The notes beneath the pieces were generated by a model that worked only from the letters and a program-made list of their open reading frames with translations, ran no database searches and was not told the DNA's origin. Positions 30,101 through 42,530 of a stretch of DNA of 64,000 nucleotides are shown here, one piece after another; positions within the stretch are counted from its first letter, which is position 1, and every line of letters starts with the position of its first letter. Source of the DNA: Saururus chinensis (lineage: Eukaryota; Streptophyta; Magnoliopsida; Piperales; Saururaceae); NCBI GenBank assembly GCA_035235625.1, contig CP141140.1, forward strand, positions 58,795,152 through 58,859,151, given 5' to 3'. A program made the position numbers and the translations under genes.

Positions 30101-31724
30101 AATCTAAATATCATGATTAAGGTTTCAGTTATATTTATGAATGCTTGTCATTAAATAAATTCAACAAAGAAAGGGTTCATTAGATTAGTTCCTTGAGTAT
30201 TTGCAATCTAATGAAGTTGGTTTTGTGACTAAGTATGTTTGATATGATGTTTAGTGTACATGCACAAACCCTCACAATTCCCGTGAAGAGAATTTCTAGC
30301 CATCACCGTACATGTAAACTACTTTTTAGGTTTTTACCCATTTCAATCATTCCTCTCTAATTATTATTACCACTCATTTTAATGAAAATAATATATATAT
30401 ATATCTTTGTTGTATGTCTGCATATGGATGTTTCCTAATATTATAGTGCTAATTATATGACTACTTTTCATGACACTAACTTTTGTTGTTGTCATCCATA
30501 GAGTATAGTAATCGTTTTTCATGGAATAATATGTTGATCTTTGACGTTTCTGATGAGTGATTGGGCTGGCTCAAATTTAACGAATTTCCAAATTGTCTGT
30601 AATCTTTTGTTTATCTTTCTCACCTTTTTTTGTATAATATTTGTAAATCTATCCACATGTACCTAGTACTCATCCTCGATCTTGACCATATCCTTAGGTT
30701 CCTTTATGCCCATTAAAAACAAAGCATCACTAGCCTCTGAAAAAAAAATTATATTTCAAATTTGGAGTCTCACGCCTACTGCATCAAGAACCGATAAGTT
30801 TTTATTATGATCGTTGATAATTTTAGAATTAAAAATTTATGCATCATCAGTTACGCAAAAATCCTGTATTTCTAATGGACATAAAGCTGTACACAGAAGT
30901 TTATATCACCCCTAGGAAAACAATGAATGTTCATCACGATATAATAATACTACAGTTTCTTCCATTCAAAATACAAGTATAGGTTTTCCTTTCATCATTC
31001 CAGTTACAGAAAATTCCTCTTGTAGAAGGCTAGGCTGTGCATGCCAAATTTTTAGGAGGGGTTAGCAGCCTTTCAAATGCAAGCTATTTCCATTTCTTTA
31101 AGAAACCAGAACTACTTGTTCTCAGTTCAATTTTTGTGGATGCCAAAGTAAATTTTGCGACTCTTGTGATAGCAGTTTCAGCGGCTAAAGTCTTACCAAG
31201 AGTACACTATGTGGGAAGCGTTTTTATTGCTCCCTACTGACAGTGAACTAGTGTAAGAAATATATGTAAGCTGTTTATTTAGAAAATCGACGACACAAAT
31301 GTTTTGACCCTAACATGTATTAGTGTGTGCTTGGTTGATTTTAATTATCAATAGTTCTTATGTATTTCTTACATGAGGTTCATTTAGTAGTAAAGAACAT
31401 AAAAAATACTTCCCCAGTACGTGGGAATGGGATTCCACTAGCCCACAAAAGACTGTCGGTCATATGAACTGCGCCAGCTAACCCTCAAGGTACTGTGATC
31501 TGTTCACGCCCGCTTCCACACTCCTCTATCCAGATGCCACAAGTTCATCATCTTTTTGCAAATTTGCACCAAATAAGATTGAATTCTGACTCTCGAAACT
31601 AGCATTGTTCTTGGGGCTGACCTTTAAGGCATACGCGCAAGGTACTGTAAAAAAAAAACAGAGTTTCAAGTGTAATTCTTCCACGGAAAGTAGATTTTTA
31701 CTATTGCAAGATTCTAAAATATGC
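27125..31724. other. No gene seen
   Basis: AT-rich downstream spacer of the ALOG gene. The first few hundred bases should hold its 3' UTR, but I cannot pick a polyadenylation signal with confidence. Around 28200-28290 is a sequence (CCCATATTAATAGTTTC and a partial complement) resembling the MITE at 31725. Around 29370-29460 GATC-rich words resemble those near 9.9 and 15.8 kb. Confidence 0.4.
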
Positions 31725-31803
31725 ACCCTCGGTCCCACATTAATAGCTTTATTTACTTTTTTAAAATTAATTAAATAGAGCTACTAATGTGGGACGTGGG
31801 AGG
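31725..31803. mobile_element. Short foldback MITE (Stowaway-like)
   Basis: A 79-bp hairpin. The left arm contains GGTCCCACATTAATAGC and the right arm GCTACTAATGTGGGAC, followed by GTGGGAGG, the complement of the left terminus. A related half-copy occurs near 28200. It is non-coding. Confidence 0.65.
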
Positions 31804-34800
31804 TATATAAAGAAGGCGTGCCTTTCTAAGAAAAGGTAAAATCTTGAGCTACATGATTAACAAACTAGGCCATGATCGAATTGGCTGCATCTGTTCCATC
31901 GTCGTTTTTACAAGATCTACACGGGTAGTTCAGGAGCTTGAATTAGTTTAACCATGTAGAGAAATGTCTCGAACATACAAATAAAGTGTGATTCTAGCCA
32001 AAAGTGTGAACATATGATGTGACAAGGAAAGATGAGTGAATCGCGTCTTTTGTCTCTGCCTGCCTTTCCCAGCCAATGGTAGAGAGAGAGAGGAATTATA
32101 AAGTAGGGGAGGAGACAACGTCTAGTCTAATCCACACTAGCTTTGTTTATATCTCGCCAAATTGATAAGAATATATACCTAAAGAAACCCATCCATTTCC
32201 TACCATGGAAGACACACTATCTGCACTAAACTACATCAAACAATGGAGGATGAAGAATAGAATCATGAAGCTATTTCATTTGTACAGCCTCTTGTTTTGC
32301 CCAAAATAAAAAACCACCCTCATTTACCAAGATCCTGATCTATATAGATGTTTCCTTGTCGAGGCTTTGTGGCAAAAAGATCTGCCTGCCTCTTAGAAAA
32401 ATTATGACAATGCCCTTCTCTTCAACCTTATCACCTTAAAACTAAACATGTCAAAAAAAATAGCCCACCTCACCTCTGCCTCCCAGCCCCGCCCTATCCT
32501 ACCTCCAGCTCCTCCTCCTTCCCTTCCTCCTACTTGTTGACATCTTCCTTTGGTGCCTGTGTGGGCATTCGCATGTGAATAAATCTAGTCTTGATATTAC
32601 CCAAAACATGTACACATTTTTGGCATTACATAAACCCCATGTCAATTGCAGTCAATTAGCCCTCTTATTTAGCTATTTTCTCTCCCATAGTGCATTGCCT
32701 TTTGACCTTTTCTGGGTATCTAATGCTAGTATGCTCTTCGTTGGATTCTCCATTCATTTCATTGTTCAATCCTCTCTGCTCCCCACATTATTATTATGAT
32801 AATTACATGTCTCCAGATTGGCCCACCACAACGAATTGACGAAACAGTCCGGCTACCTGCAAGTCAAGGTGCATGTCATAGCCTGTATCATGTACCTTTC
32901 ATTGGGGCTTAGCCACTAATATATAGTAGTTGTTTTCTAATAAGGGATGCAGACATCTAGTATGGTGGTATATTATATTTCAGGAAGCAAATCAAGGCTA
33001 TTCGACAGGTTTAATAGTCTTCTTCTTTTATTTTCTTTTTTAAATAAATAAAACTAAGCGTGGGGAATGATTCATCTTCTAGAACCTGCATCTGAAATAT
33101 GATTGGTGTTTGCTTTTAAATCATGTTTGACGTTTAGTACTCTGTTTTTCAGTCTAAGTTTTTTTTTTTTTTTTTGTGTGAGCACACTTTCAGACACACA
33201 AATTAAATATGGTCATGAACTTTTGTCCTGTTTCTTGTGGAGGGCATCCCGCCCGCTACTCCACTCCATCAGATTGATCAGGTGAAAATTGATTAGGTGC
33301 TTGGTTGCGGTAGTTCAGATGTTCCTGTAGAGACTCGCTGAGTTCCAATATATCCATCAAACATACTAAAATAAATCTAAGGTAGTTTTTTGCTATAGAT
33401 TAAATCATAGATTTAAAATAAATAGCACTCATAGATGAGCCACTAGGTGGGTCCAGGGATAATGAAATATTTGTTTACAACAAAGTTGGGTAGTGCCAAT
33501 CAATCAATCATTCACAGGATTCCATTTTAAATTCATGACATAAGCGCCTTGTTTCAAGGCTTTGGACAAAAATAATGGTTGTGCCATTATCTAGTAGTGC
33601 TTACTTTTTTTTTTCCGAAGAAATCTACTGATGCTAACCATATAACAAGGAGAAAATTTTTCAAAGTTTCGTTGATGTTGACGAAATGGGTCCGAAATTT
33701 ATTTCGAAATTTGGCCCATTTTGCTGAATTTCCATAGTTTTAAAAATTTTATCAAAATTTTCCGAAATCTACATTGTAAGTGGATTGTTTAAAAGTATTT
33801 CACGTTTTAAGCTGGCTATTTTTTAATTTTATATTCTAGGCATAATTAATTTTTGTATTTTACAGTTTGAGCAAGGTATTTTTGGATTTTTCCATTTCGA
33901 ACAGATTATTCTAGGCTCTCCTTTTCCTATACTTCTTCTCCCCTCCTCATTCTTACTTTCGAAAATTTTCCGAAATGAACCAAATCAAAGCAAAATAACC
34001 CACGACCGAAGTGATTTGAAGTATGACTTTGTTACTTTGTTATTAACTTGGTCAAGTAAAATCTGGAGTATTTTGGTATCTATGTGACTCTGTCTTCATC
34101 TACGAGAAACCCACCGTCTTTAGCATAATCGCTGATATAAGGTTAGTTTTTCTAAAACTTTTCGGGGGGGAGAAAAGAGAAAGAAGACCTAGAAAGCAAA
34201 ATGGACAGGTAAGTGAAACTTTTATTAAAAACTTTTTATTTTTACCATTTTTCGCCAATCATAGTATTACAATATTAGTTTTTCTTTCTTGTCATGTGTG
34301 CTGAGAGCGTTCCCAAGCAAGCATTTTCATTTCACAAACGTTTTTTGGCATGTGACCTCCACGCAGCGAGGTGAGCAGCTAAGGAGCATTTGAGGAGGAA
34401 TATGTGTAGCATTTTCCTAATTTTTAATGGGATTAGAGACCAAATGTACTTCCCCAGTAGAATTACTTTCATGTGTTTTTTGTCAAATATGTGGCCAGGT
34501 GAAAGTTGGGTAGATTACAAAAGAAACCCTGCTATACATCTACTATTGGAGTATTTATCATGTGTTTTTTTAATTTCAAGTACTCCTTCCGCTTCGTATT
34601 AATTGTCTTATTTAAAAAATACACTTGTCTAATGGTAAATAACACAATCCGGATTTTTGAAATACTTTAAAAAAGGGGGCAATAAATCATGAAGAATTTT
34701 TTAAAATAAAAATCAAATTATTTGATTAAATACCATTCATGATAACTAAGGTTTATCAATACATATAACAAAGGTACCAAAATCTATAAATAAACAAGTT

Positions 34801-35877
34801 ATCTATCTAAGTACAAGTGTTATATTTTATCTCAAAATAAACAACTAAATAAAGTTGACTCTCATATCATAATTACAATCATTTCTAAAGATATTGAAAT
34901 AATAAAATTGAATCCTACTACAGCTACATCGTCCTCAATCCAATGCCCGGTCCCTGATCATGCTAGGCCTCACCAGAAGAACCTTTAAAACCATATCACT
35001 TAAGGTTTCAATTGCCCAGGAGGATAGCATAATAACCAATAATCTTAAAATGTGGTTATATTTTATGCAAGTCCACTTAAGGTTTTACTTGTACCAATTC
35101 ACCACAAATAATGTCGCTATTAATCTCATTAATTTCCCTTTAGGAAAGCTCTCAACCGGCCTAATCTTATATACAAATAGAGTAATCAATTATCAACCTA
35201 AGTGACAAGAGATACAACTCACCATGTACTATTCTCTAAGCGGTACACCCATGATGAAGCCATGGAATCCACTAGAAAGTGTCATCGTCGCTGGGCAGCG
35301 GTCGGAGTGACGGAAAAAAATAGCTGGGCGGTAGAAATAAGAGAGCTCTTGATCGGACCAATAGCGGAGCCTGGAAGACGACCCCAGATCCGTGTAGAGG
35401 CACTGGCAAGGGCAGAAGAGGTCGTAGGTGGCAAAAATCACGGTGCAGCATACGGGCCGACAGAAAATATGAGAGGAAGGTGGCGGCTTGGGCGGAGCTA
35501 GGCAGCAACGTCTGTGAGATGGTTGGATCCAAGATGAAAGGGGCGGATCTGGCTGGGAATAGTAGTATGGTCGCCGAATTTGGAGCACATGAGGCGGATC
35601 TGGCCGGGATCAAGGGACCGAATCTGGACTAGCCAAAGAGGAACGAGCAGCGACAGGGGCTGGGAGCGACACTGGCAAAAGAGAAGATGGCGGAAAGGCA
35701 ATGACTTGGCCGGCCACAAAGTTCCAGTGAGGGATGCAAAATCGACCGGCAACAACATGGAGGCAACTAGCGGCGGCGAAGATGCAGGTAGGGTGATGAG
35801 TGCTGAAAAGTAAACGCGTATGAAGCGCACAAAGGACATCCGCGAGTAAAGAAAGTGAACTTAGAAATCATCGAAGC
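31804..35877. other. No gene seen; one Stowaway-like end
   Basis: A lone Stowaway-type terminus (TACTCCTTCCGCTTCGTATT) lies near 34580 with no partner end that I can find. Around 33660-33990 TTTCGAAA/TTTTCCGAAA words recur in a diverged inverted arrangement. The 35200-35840 stretch is GC-richer and opens frames on both strands, but none has a recognisable domain. It resembles retrotransposon leader sequence more than a gene. Confidence 0.35.
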
Positions 35878-38329
35878 ATTGAGCGTAAGGGTGCTAACAA
35901 GCCGAATCGAACCGAGTTTTCAGGTTTTTTGACTCGAGCTCGATTTCTGAAAGCTCGGCTTGAGCTCGATCGAATAGCTCGATGCCTGGCTCGAGCTCAG
36001 TTCGGCTAAGAAACTCAAAACTCGACTTCAGCTTGAGCTCAAAAACATACTATAACAACTCGAACCTATGTTCGAATTGAGCTCAAATCCCATTTACAAC
36101 CCAAACTATTTTTTTCTATAAAAATCTATATTAATTTAGAGAATCGCACCAACATTACAAAAAAAAAATATAACAAACAAAATTCTATTCTATTGAAGTT
36201 ATAAATATTATTTCAAAATCTATGGTTAAAATAAGAGTCAATAAATACCCCACAAAAAAAATTCATTTGTCACCAAAAATTTAACTAATGTTATTCTAAT
36301 ATCTCATATAATAAATATAATTATATAAATAATATTAAAAAAATAATAGTTACCAAAATAACATAGAGAGAAAAATATTTACCAATATGATGTTCCTTTT
36401 CGCCAGCGTCTGCGTGATTTTTTTTAATTTTTTTATAATTTCATTCTTATAGAGGAAAAATTCAATATAATGTACTGATTTTGTCATTTAAAAGACAAAA
36501 TCAATATAATGTACTGATTTCATCCTTTTAAAAGATGAAATCAGTGCAATGTATTGATTTCATCATTTAGAATGATGAAATCAATAATGAAATAATTTTG
36601 TCATCTCTTCTCTTTTTCTTCTCTCCTCTCTACTTTTTTTTCATTCACTCTCTCTCTCTCCTCTTTCTCTTCACTCTCTCCTCTCTCTCTCTCTCTCTTC
36701 ACTCTCTCTCTATTCACTCTCTCCTCTCTCTCTTCACACACTCTCTCTCTATTCGCTCTCTCTTCTCTCTTTATTCACTCTCTCTTTCTTTTGGCTATCT
36801 CTCTTCACACACACTCTCTTTTTTTCAGTTATCTCTATTCACATACTCTCTTTCTTTCGGCTATCTCTCTCCTCTCTTTTTTGGCTATCTCTCTTATCTC
36901 TCTCTTCACTCTCTCTGTACACTTTCTCTTCTCTCTGTCCTCTCTTCTTTATTGTTCTCTCTCCCTATCTCTCTCTCATGTGTGTGACGTGAGCCCTAGC
37001 TCTGAGAAGTGGGGAAAAAGTAGAAAGTTTTAATTTTAATTTTTCTTATTTATATATTGTATATTAAAATAAGAAATTTAAAATAAAATATAATGTATTT
37101 GTGAATGACGAGAGGAGAGAGAGAAGAGAAAGAGAATAGAAAGAAAGAAAGAGGAGAGAGAGAGAGAGAGAGAGAGAAAAGAGATAACCAAAAAAGAGAG
37201 GAGAGAGAGAGAATAGAGAAAGTGAATAGAGAGGGGAGAGAGAAGAGAGAGAGGAGAGAGAAGAGAGGATAGAGGAGAGAGAAAAGAGAAAAAATAATTC
37301 ATTATTGATTTTGTCATTTAGAAGGACAAAGTTAGTACATTGTATTAATTTAAGTATACTCATTTTGTCCTTCTAAAGGATAAAATTATGAAAAAAAATA
37401 TAAAAAAAACCACACAGGTGTCAGCGCTTAGTCAGCGAAAAGGAACACCATATTTGTAAATATTTTTTTTTCTCTGTTATTTTGATAGTTATATAAAATT
37501 CCCCATATAATAAGCTACAAAAAACTGAACTAGTCATCAAAGTTATGACAACTCTTATTCACATATTTCATATCTAATTATTCTAGTGACTACAAAAAAG
37601 TTCATGATAAGAGAATTATTTGGACCTCAGCAATAACATATTTCATGGTGTATGGATTGCGTGTAAAAAGAAAAATCAATATAATTGAAATTCAATAGTA
37701 AAATATAGACTTAGTTCACTGGATATATTTATAGGAAAAATTTAGATATAGTTCACTAAATCTCTAATTCTAAACTAATATGATTGTTGAATTAAGAATG
37801 TTTATTTGCAAGTAGAATTCTATATTTATATTTGTTAGGATTAGAATGATTAAAGGTAGTATTTAAATTTTAAATAATATTATATAGATAAATAAGGTAG
37901 AATAGAAATAAAATAATTTATCATACCTACATTCTCAATTTTATTAGTAGTTGAATTTATATTTTTTTGAAATATAATAGTATAATATAGGTATTATATA
38001 TCATATTATATTGTATATCATATACCATATGTTAATGTATATATAGTATATAATTTATAAAATAATATAAAATATTATGGGTACATGAAAGGTAAAAGTT
38101 AAAAAATTTATATAATATGGGTATAATATATAAAAAGTGATATATAACAAATCGAGCCGAGCTTCGAGTCGATTCGAGTTGGCCCATGTTCGAGATCGGA
38201 TCGTTTACTTTTGAGTTCGAACCGAGCTCGAGTCGAGCTCACTTCGAGCCGAACCAATTTGAGTCGAACCGAGCCGAGCCTGTTTAGCTCAACAAGCTAG
38301 CTTGGCTCGTTATCAGCCTTAATTGGGCA
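35878..38329. mobile_element. hAT-like transposon relic, interrupted by a nested element
   Basis: The borders are about 35886 (TAAGGGTGCTAACAAGCC) and 38321 (GGCTCGTTATCAGCCTTA), which are imperfect inverted repeats. The flanking 8-mers ATTGAGCG (35878-35885) and ATTGGGCA (38322-38329) match at 6 of 8 positions, consistent with an old hAT target duplication. Both subterminal regions (35890-36110 and 38150-38310) are dense in GAGCTCG, CGAGCC and CTCGAG words in opposite orientation, the typical layout of transposase-binding repeats. No transposase frame remains. A Mutator-type element is inserted at 36314-37503. Confidence 0.75.
36305..37512. mobile_element. Non-autonomous Mutator-like element nested in the hAT relic
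   Basis: The element (36314-37503, 1,190 bp) is flanked by the exact 9-bp repeat CATATAATA (36305-36313 and 37504-37512). Its terminal inverted repeats (about 36314-36430 and 37395-37503) share GTTCCTTTTCGC and the AAATATTTAC stretch with the large elements at 52-63 kb. Subterminal palindromes of the GATTT(C/T)(G/A)TC... type lie at 36477-36502, 36516-36542, 36556-36582, 37317-37331 (half) and 37361-37387. The core is a long CT-rich arm (about 36600-36985) facing a GA-rich arm (about 37095-37290). It is non-coding; the apparent Ser/Leu-rich frames are repeat artefacts. Confidence 0.88.
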
Positions 38330-40287
38330 GTGTCTGCACTATGCACATAAAAACAACGGTTGTGCTCGTCTCTAGAAGTTTTAAATGTCTGTCATCACAT
38401 CGGTAAGCTTCGTAACTACTAATTTTACTTGAGTTTCCAATTGTTGTGTGTGAGCGTGAAGGCTAGTGGGGGAAGAGTCCGCAATTGGCACATCACGAAG
38501 GATAGAAGACTCTGCGGTAGTGAGAGGTGGTGCGATGACCGGCGTCAGGCTTTGCCGATGCAACAGACTCTTTCGGCGTGACTGACTCATGGCAGAAGAA
38601 GGGTGGGAAGGTGGGTAATAGGGAGCAGAATGTCCCTGAGCTACCAATGGTGCAAACCAAGGGGGTCTATATAGGGATAATAAGGAAAAAAATGGAGAAA
38701 AGAGAAGGATTAGAACATAAAATTAAATAAAAAGCAAATTGATTTCCATTGTCTGTATTAGAATAAGCTCAATAATACAATTTATTGAACAATAAAGTAC
38801 TATTCCTACTAAAATAAGTTAACCAAGACTAATCTTAACCAAATTGGGAAATAGACTAATCTAGAAAGTAAAACAAATATTCTTATTAAGATCCTAGTCT
38901 AATTAGGAATATAACAATCAAATCAAAAAAACTTAAATTTTTGACTAGGGACAAGTAATCTTATAATCACATAGTTTTAAGGTTAGCAATTTGGTATTTC
39001 TTCTTAGTAAGCAAGCAGTGCTTTAATTCTTCCTTGTTTAGTCATTTTTTCCATTATTTTCATATCTTTAACATGCACTAGGTCTCTCCTCTTGACCAAA
39101 AGTTAGTTCTCAAATAGATTCAGCTTGTAGGCCATCAAATTAGTATTTATAATGAAGAAAAGCAACCAAATATGGTGTGTGACAATGCTTGTAACTGTTT
39201 ATTTCATACGATTTTTAATCACATGGGTAAAACTACTTTAATTATCAACGTATTTATGGTTCTACCAATGAAAAAGAAGAACTGTTGATGGCTTCACTAA
39301 TGTGTCGTTATTTGTCTACCAATGAAAGTTTTATATTTAATCAATTTCAACAATTTTAAGATATAAAAATGTCATCTAAAGTTAAGAGTCACATCAACCG
39401 ACCCCCATGTTATAGCATGGATCCGTCCTTGGTTGTGGGGCGTTCGATATGTAGAGTGAGCTTGTCCCAATAAGCACCAATGGGGGCCGATACCCAATGT
39501 GTGTGATATGGGCCAATTACAAATAGAATGAAAGCCCGTGTGGTGCAACATTGGATGGTGCCATGGTGGAGGAAGATTGAGGAGTTAATTTGGGATATTA
39601 CTATAAATAGAAAATATGACCTCTCTCCCCACCTTTTTCTGTAGACGTAAATTTAGGAAAATCAGACGAACTGGGACGTAAGGATTCAATGAAAGGGGGG
39701 TGGACAAGCCGAGTAGGATGAGGAGAGAAATGAGAAAACTAGGAGATCAAGAGGACAAAATGGGAGAAATTGGGACATATTTAGGAAAAGAGGGAGTTGA
39801 AGGAGGAGATGCCAATCTCACAAATCTGATCAATTTACTCATTAATTCCCTGAAAATGAACTTACAGGAGCTTTAATAAGCCTAAATTAACCATAGTAAC
39901 TAATGTCACGCCCTAGAACCTAGCCTGAGCTTGTGGCGAAATGATTGATCAATACAAGAGAACAGACCATCGAAGTATGTTAAGGAATGTTTATCAGAGG
40001 CAATTAATACATTATGAAATATTATTAACTAAGCTTCAACTTAATCGATAAATAATTTTTATTACATCTCCCAAATAACTTAAGTTAACTGCATTCATAA
40101 CGTCTGCAACTAAGCAAGAGATAAGTATCTCCAGACTCCAAAAGATTATCCAAAAAAACTTGTTCCATGCTCACTCAACGCTCCCGTCCATTTAAGCTCC
40201 TTTGTCATTTGAAAACCACATTTTCCTCACTCTAGCTCCAAGGAGTGTTAATGCTATGAGCACTGAGGAATTTAACTCCATCTCACT
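38330..40287. other. No gene seen; LTR-like fragments
   Basis: The minus-strand frame at 38381-38647 has no recognised domain and no supporting structure. At 39905 the string TGTCACGCCCTAGAACC resembles the 5' end of gypsy-type LTRs, but no matching end was found. The rest is AT-rich. Confidence 0.35.
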
Positions 40288-41246
40288 TTGCAATTTTTTG
40301 TATTAATTAATCTCCAAATTATCTGTAATTGTCTTGCCATATCTCTTTACTCTCTTGTGCACCACAATCAATCAATCAGCCTTCATAAAGGGTCATATGA
40401 TAGAAGAGAATATCTATTGGTCCATGAAATGGCAAGGAACATCCATCTTAAAGGAGGGCCAAAGAGATATTCTATTAAGGTTGATCTTAGAAAAGCATAT
40501 GACAAAGTTAGATGGAACTTTGTGGTCCATGTTCTCAAGGAGCTGGGCGCACCGATTAATGGTTCAAACTATGGCTACTTCAAAAATAGTTGTGAGTTGA
40601 AACAGGGATGCCCTTTATTGCCGCTTGTTTTTATTTTGTGCATGGAGGAGTTTTCTTCTCTTATTGATTCTAAATGCGTCGTCTCATCCAACCCCCTGAA
40701 TTTCCAAGTGCCCCATGCATGTCACATCTTCTTTTTGTAGATGAGATGCTACTTCTCTCCCGGGAGTTTAAGGCTGTATTGGTCAACTGTGCTTCTTTTT
40801 TGGGGTTGGAAGCGAATAGTTACAAGAGTTCTATCTTCTTCTCAGGCAGGTCAACCCTTTCGAAGGATATTGGTGCAATTTTTAATTTTCAAGTACTGGG
40901 CTCCATTCCTATCAAGGATCTGAGACTTCCTCTTTCCTCCAAACGTCTATCTAATATGTCGTGCAAGCCTCTTCTTGAATGTACATTACACCATATTGCC
41001 GAGTGGAAGGAAGGCTGGCATTCCATCATATGCGGGTAGGTTTGACCTCATCAAAACTGTGTTCAATGGTCACCAGCCTTTCGACTTGTAGTGAACTGCT
41101 TGATTTTAAACTCCCGAAGAAAGTCTACCAACGTACTGAGTCTTCTTTTCTATGGAAAGCGATTTGTTCCTCTTTTAGTTTCTATATCATTGCATGGAGA
41201 AAGCCATTGAATGTGGATGATTTGGGCATTCGAAGAATTAGTGTTT

Positions 41247-41430
41247 CTAATAAGAGTCCCGTTTATACCTACCTATGTGAGCCAGGGCTCTATGGTTGAC
41301 CCATAATATTCACGGGGCATTTAAACCCGTAAATATTATGGGCCATCAGATTTACATCTGACGGCCCATAGAACCCGGGCTTACATAGGCGCGCATAAGC
41401 CCGGGCTCATATAAATTTTTTCCTTCCAAT
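41247..41430. mobile_element. Foldback MITE, family 1, copy 2, inside the LINE
   Basis: It shares GGCCCATA/ATTATGGGCC, GAGCC..GGGCTC and a terminal GGGCTCATATAAA with the 14.5-kb copy. It lacks about 16 bp of the left arm compared with that copy. The LINE sequence TTCTAATAA before it and TTCCAATAA after it (8 of 9 identical) look like a target duplication. The core spans about 41256-41417. Confidence 0.8.
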
Positions 41431-41650
41431 AAAATAGGCTTGGCTAAACATTTTTGCATATATGGTAATAAAAAACAAAGAATCTCTTTTGTGCATGTGG
41501 GTGCGTGGTGATTACTTACACAAAGAATCAATTTGGGTTTCTAATTCAACATCATGCTCTTTTTGCTTGGAGATCTATATTGTCTATGCAAGATATACGG
41601 GCTCGAGTGTGCAAAATAAATGTTGGAAATTGGAAAAGCATATTCACTTG

Positions 41651-42348
41651 GTTGGACCTTAGGGGTGTTCACGAACATAAATTGACATGGATAGAGGGAT
41701 GTCCATATTCGTCTGCCATTTAAATATCTCTTATCCATGTCTGCCCTAGTTCATAACATATTTTGTCTAAGTCTGTCCGCTATGGACACAGACGGTCCTG
41801 AACAAATATTTTAACACCTAAATTTTTTATTTTAATTCAAAAATTTTAATACTTTTGTAGCATGTTATAATTGTCCTAACATGCTACATAGGTACTAGAT
41901 TTATATTTTCAAGCTATCTAATACCTATGTAGCATGTTAAGATTGTCGTAACGTGTTACATAAGTTTTGGATTCATATTTTCAATCTGTCCAGTACCTAT
42001 CTACATAAGTACTGGATTCATGTTTTTAAGTTGTCAAGTGTCTATGTAGCATATTAGGACTGTCCTAAGATGCTACATAGGAATTAAATTTTTTTCTTCT
42101 TTTAATAGTTAGTAATAATTACTATTATATTTAAAGAAGTGTTAGGTAAGGGTGGCGGATGACATCCATGGACAGGGTATGTCTGCGTACGTAGCTCCTT
42201 GTTAGTGCAAACAAAAAAATTGGTCCGTGTCTGCGTCCGTGTTTGCCCCTGACCAAAAAAATTGTTCATTCTATATAAAAACGGACACAGACAAAAACAC
42301 AGACACATATGGACATATGGACAACGGACATCAATGAATTATTGGACC
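41651..42348. mobile_element. hAT-like insertion inside the LINE, with internal hairpin repeats
   Basis: The element (41659-42340) begins TTAGGGGTGTTCACG, a common hAT-type start. It is flanked by GTTGGACC and ATTGGACC (7 of 8 identical). LINE-like protein continues directly after 42348. The 3' terminus does not pair well with the 5' end and may be truncated. Both arms carry GTCCAT/GGACAC-type words in opposite orientation. Within it, three hairpins of the form GTAGCATGTTA..loop..TAACATGCTAC recur at about 41858-41892, 41930-41965 and 42045-42080. Confidence 0.7.
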
Positions 42349-42530
42349 CTCGGCTAGTCTCATTCCTCTTCTTCAGGGTTTTTCTAGGAAAGTAATTCTT
42401 CAACTAGGGGTGAGGTTGAGGAAAGACTGTCCCAATCTCTCCTCTCACGAAATTGGAACTTGGAAGAGCCTACAATCATTCGTACTCAACAGTTCATAGT
42501 CTTTCCCAATTGTCACAAACCTTCCCTATA

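Larger units (their letters stand above)
40288..42530 (+). pseudogene. L1-type LINE reverse transcriptase relic, split by two insertions
   Basis: In order and on one strand, although in shifting frames, are signatures of a plant L1 reverse transcriptase. They are QSAFIKGHMIEENI (near 40375), YSIKVDLRKAYDKVRWNF (motif A, near 40475-40525), LKQGCPLLPLVF (motif B, near 40600), and HLLFVDEMLLLSR (near 40725-40765), where the usual FADD active-site box is now FVDE. Downstream are ESLLCMW/WKSIFTW-type stretches from the region before the zf-RVT domain. Frameshifts occur near 40420 and 40690, and a block between motifs A and B is missing. A family 1 MITE is inserted at about 41256-41417 and a hAT-like element at 41659-42340; LINE-like protein resumes after each. 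It encodes no active enzyme. Confidence 0.88.

Noticed and set aside
35202-35839. Frames of about 100-119 codons on both strands
   Set aside because: Higher GC keeps several frames open at once; none shows a motif, and the stretch abuts a hAT relic.
36598-37363. Ser/Leu/Phe-rich open frames on both strands
   Set aside because: They come from the CT-rich and GA-rich arms of the nested transposon, with no motif or coding signature.
38381-38647. 88-codon minus-strand frame ending in a possible short coiled coil
   Set aside because: No recognised domain and no neighbouring retroelement gene, so it could not be distinguished from chance.
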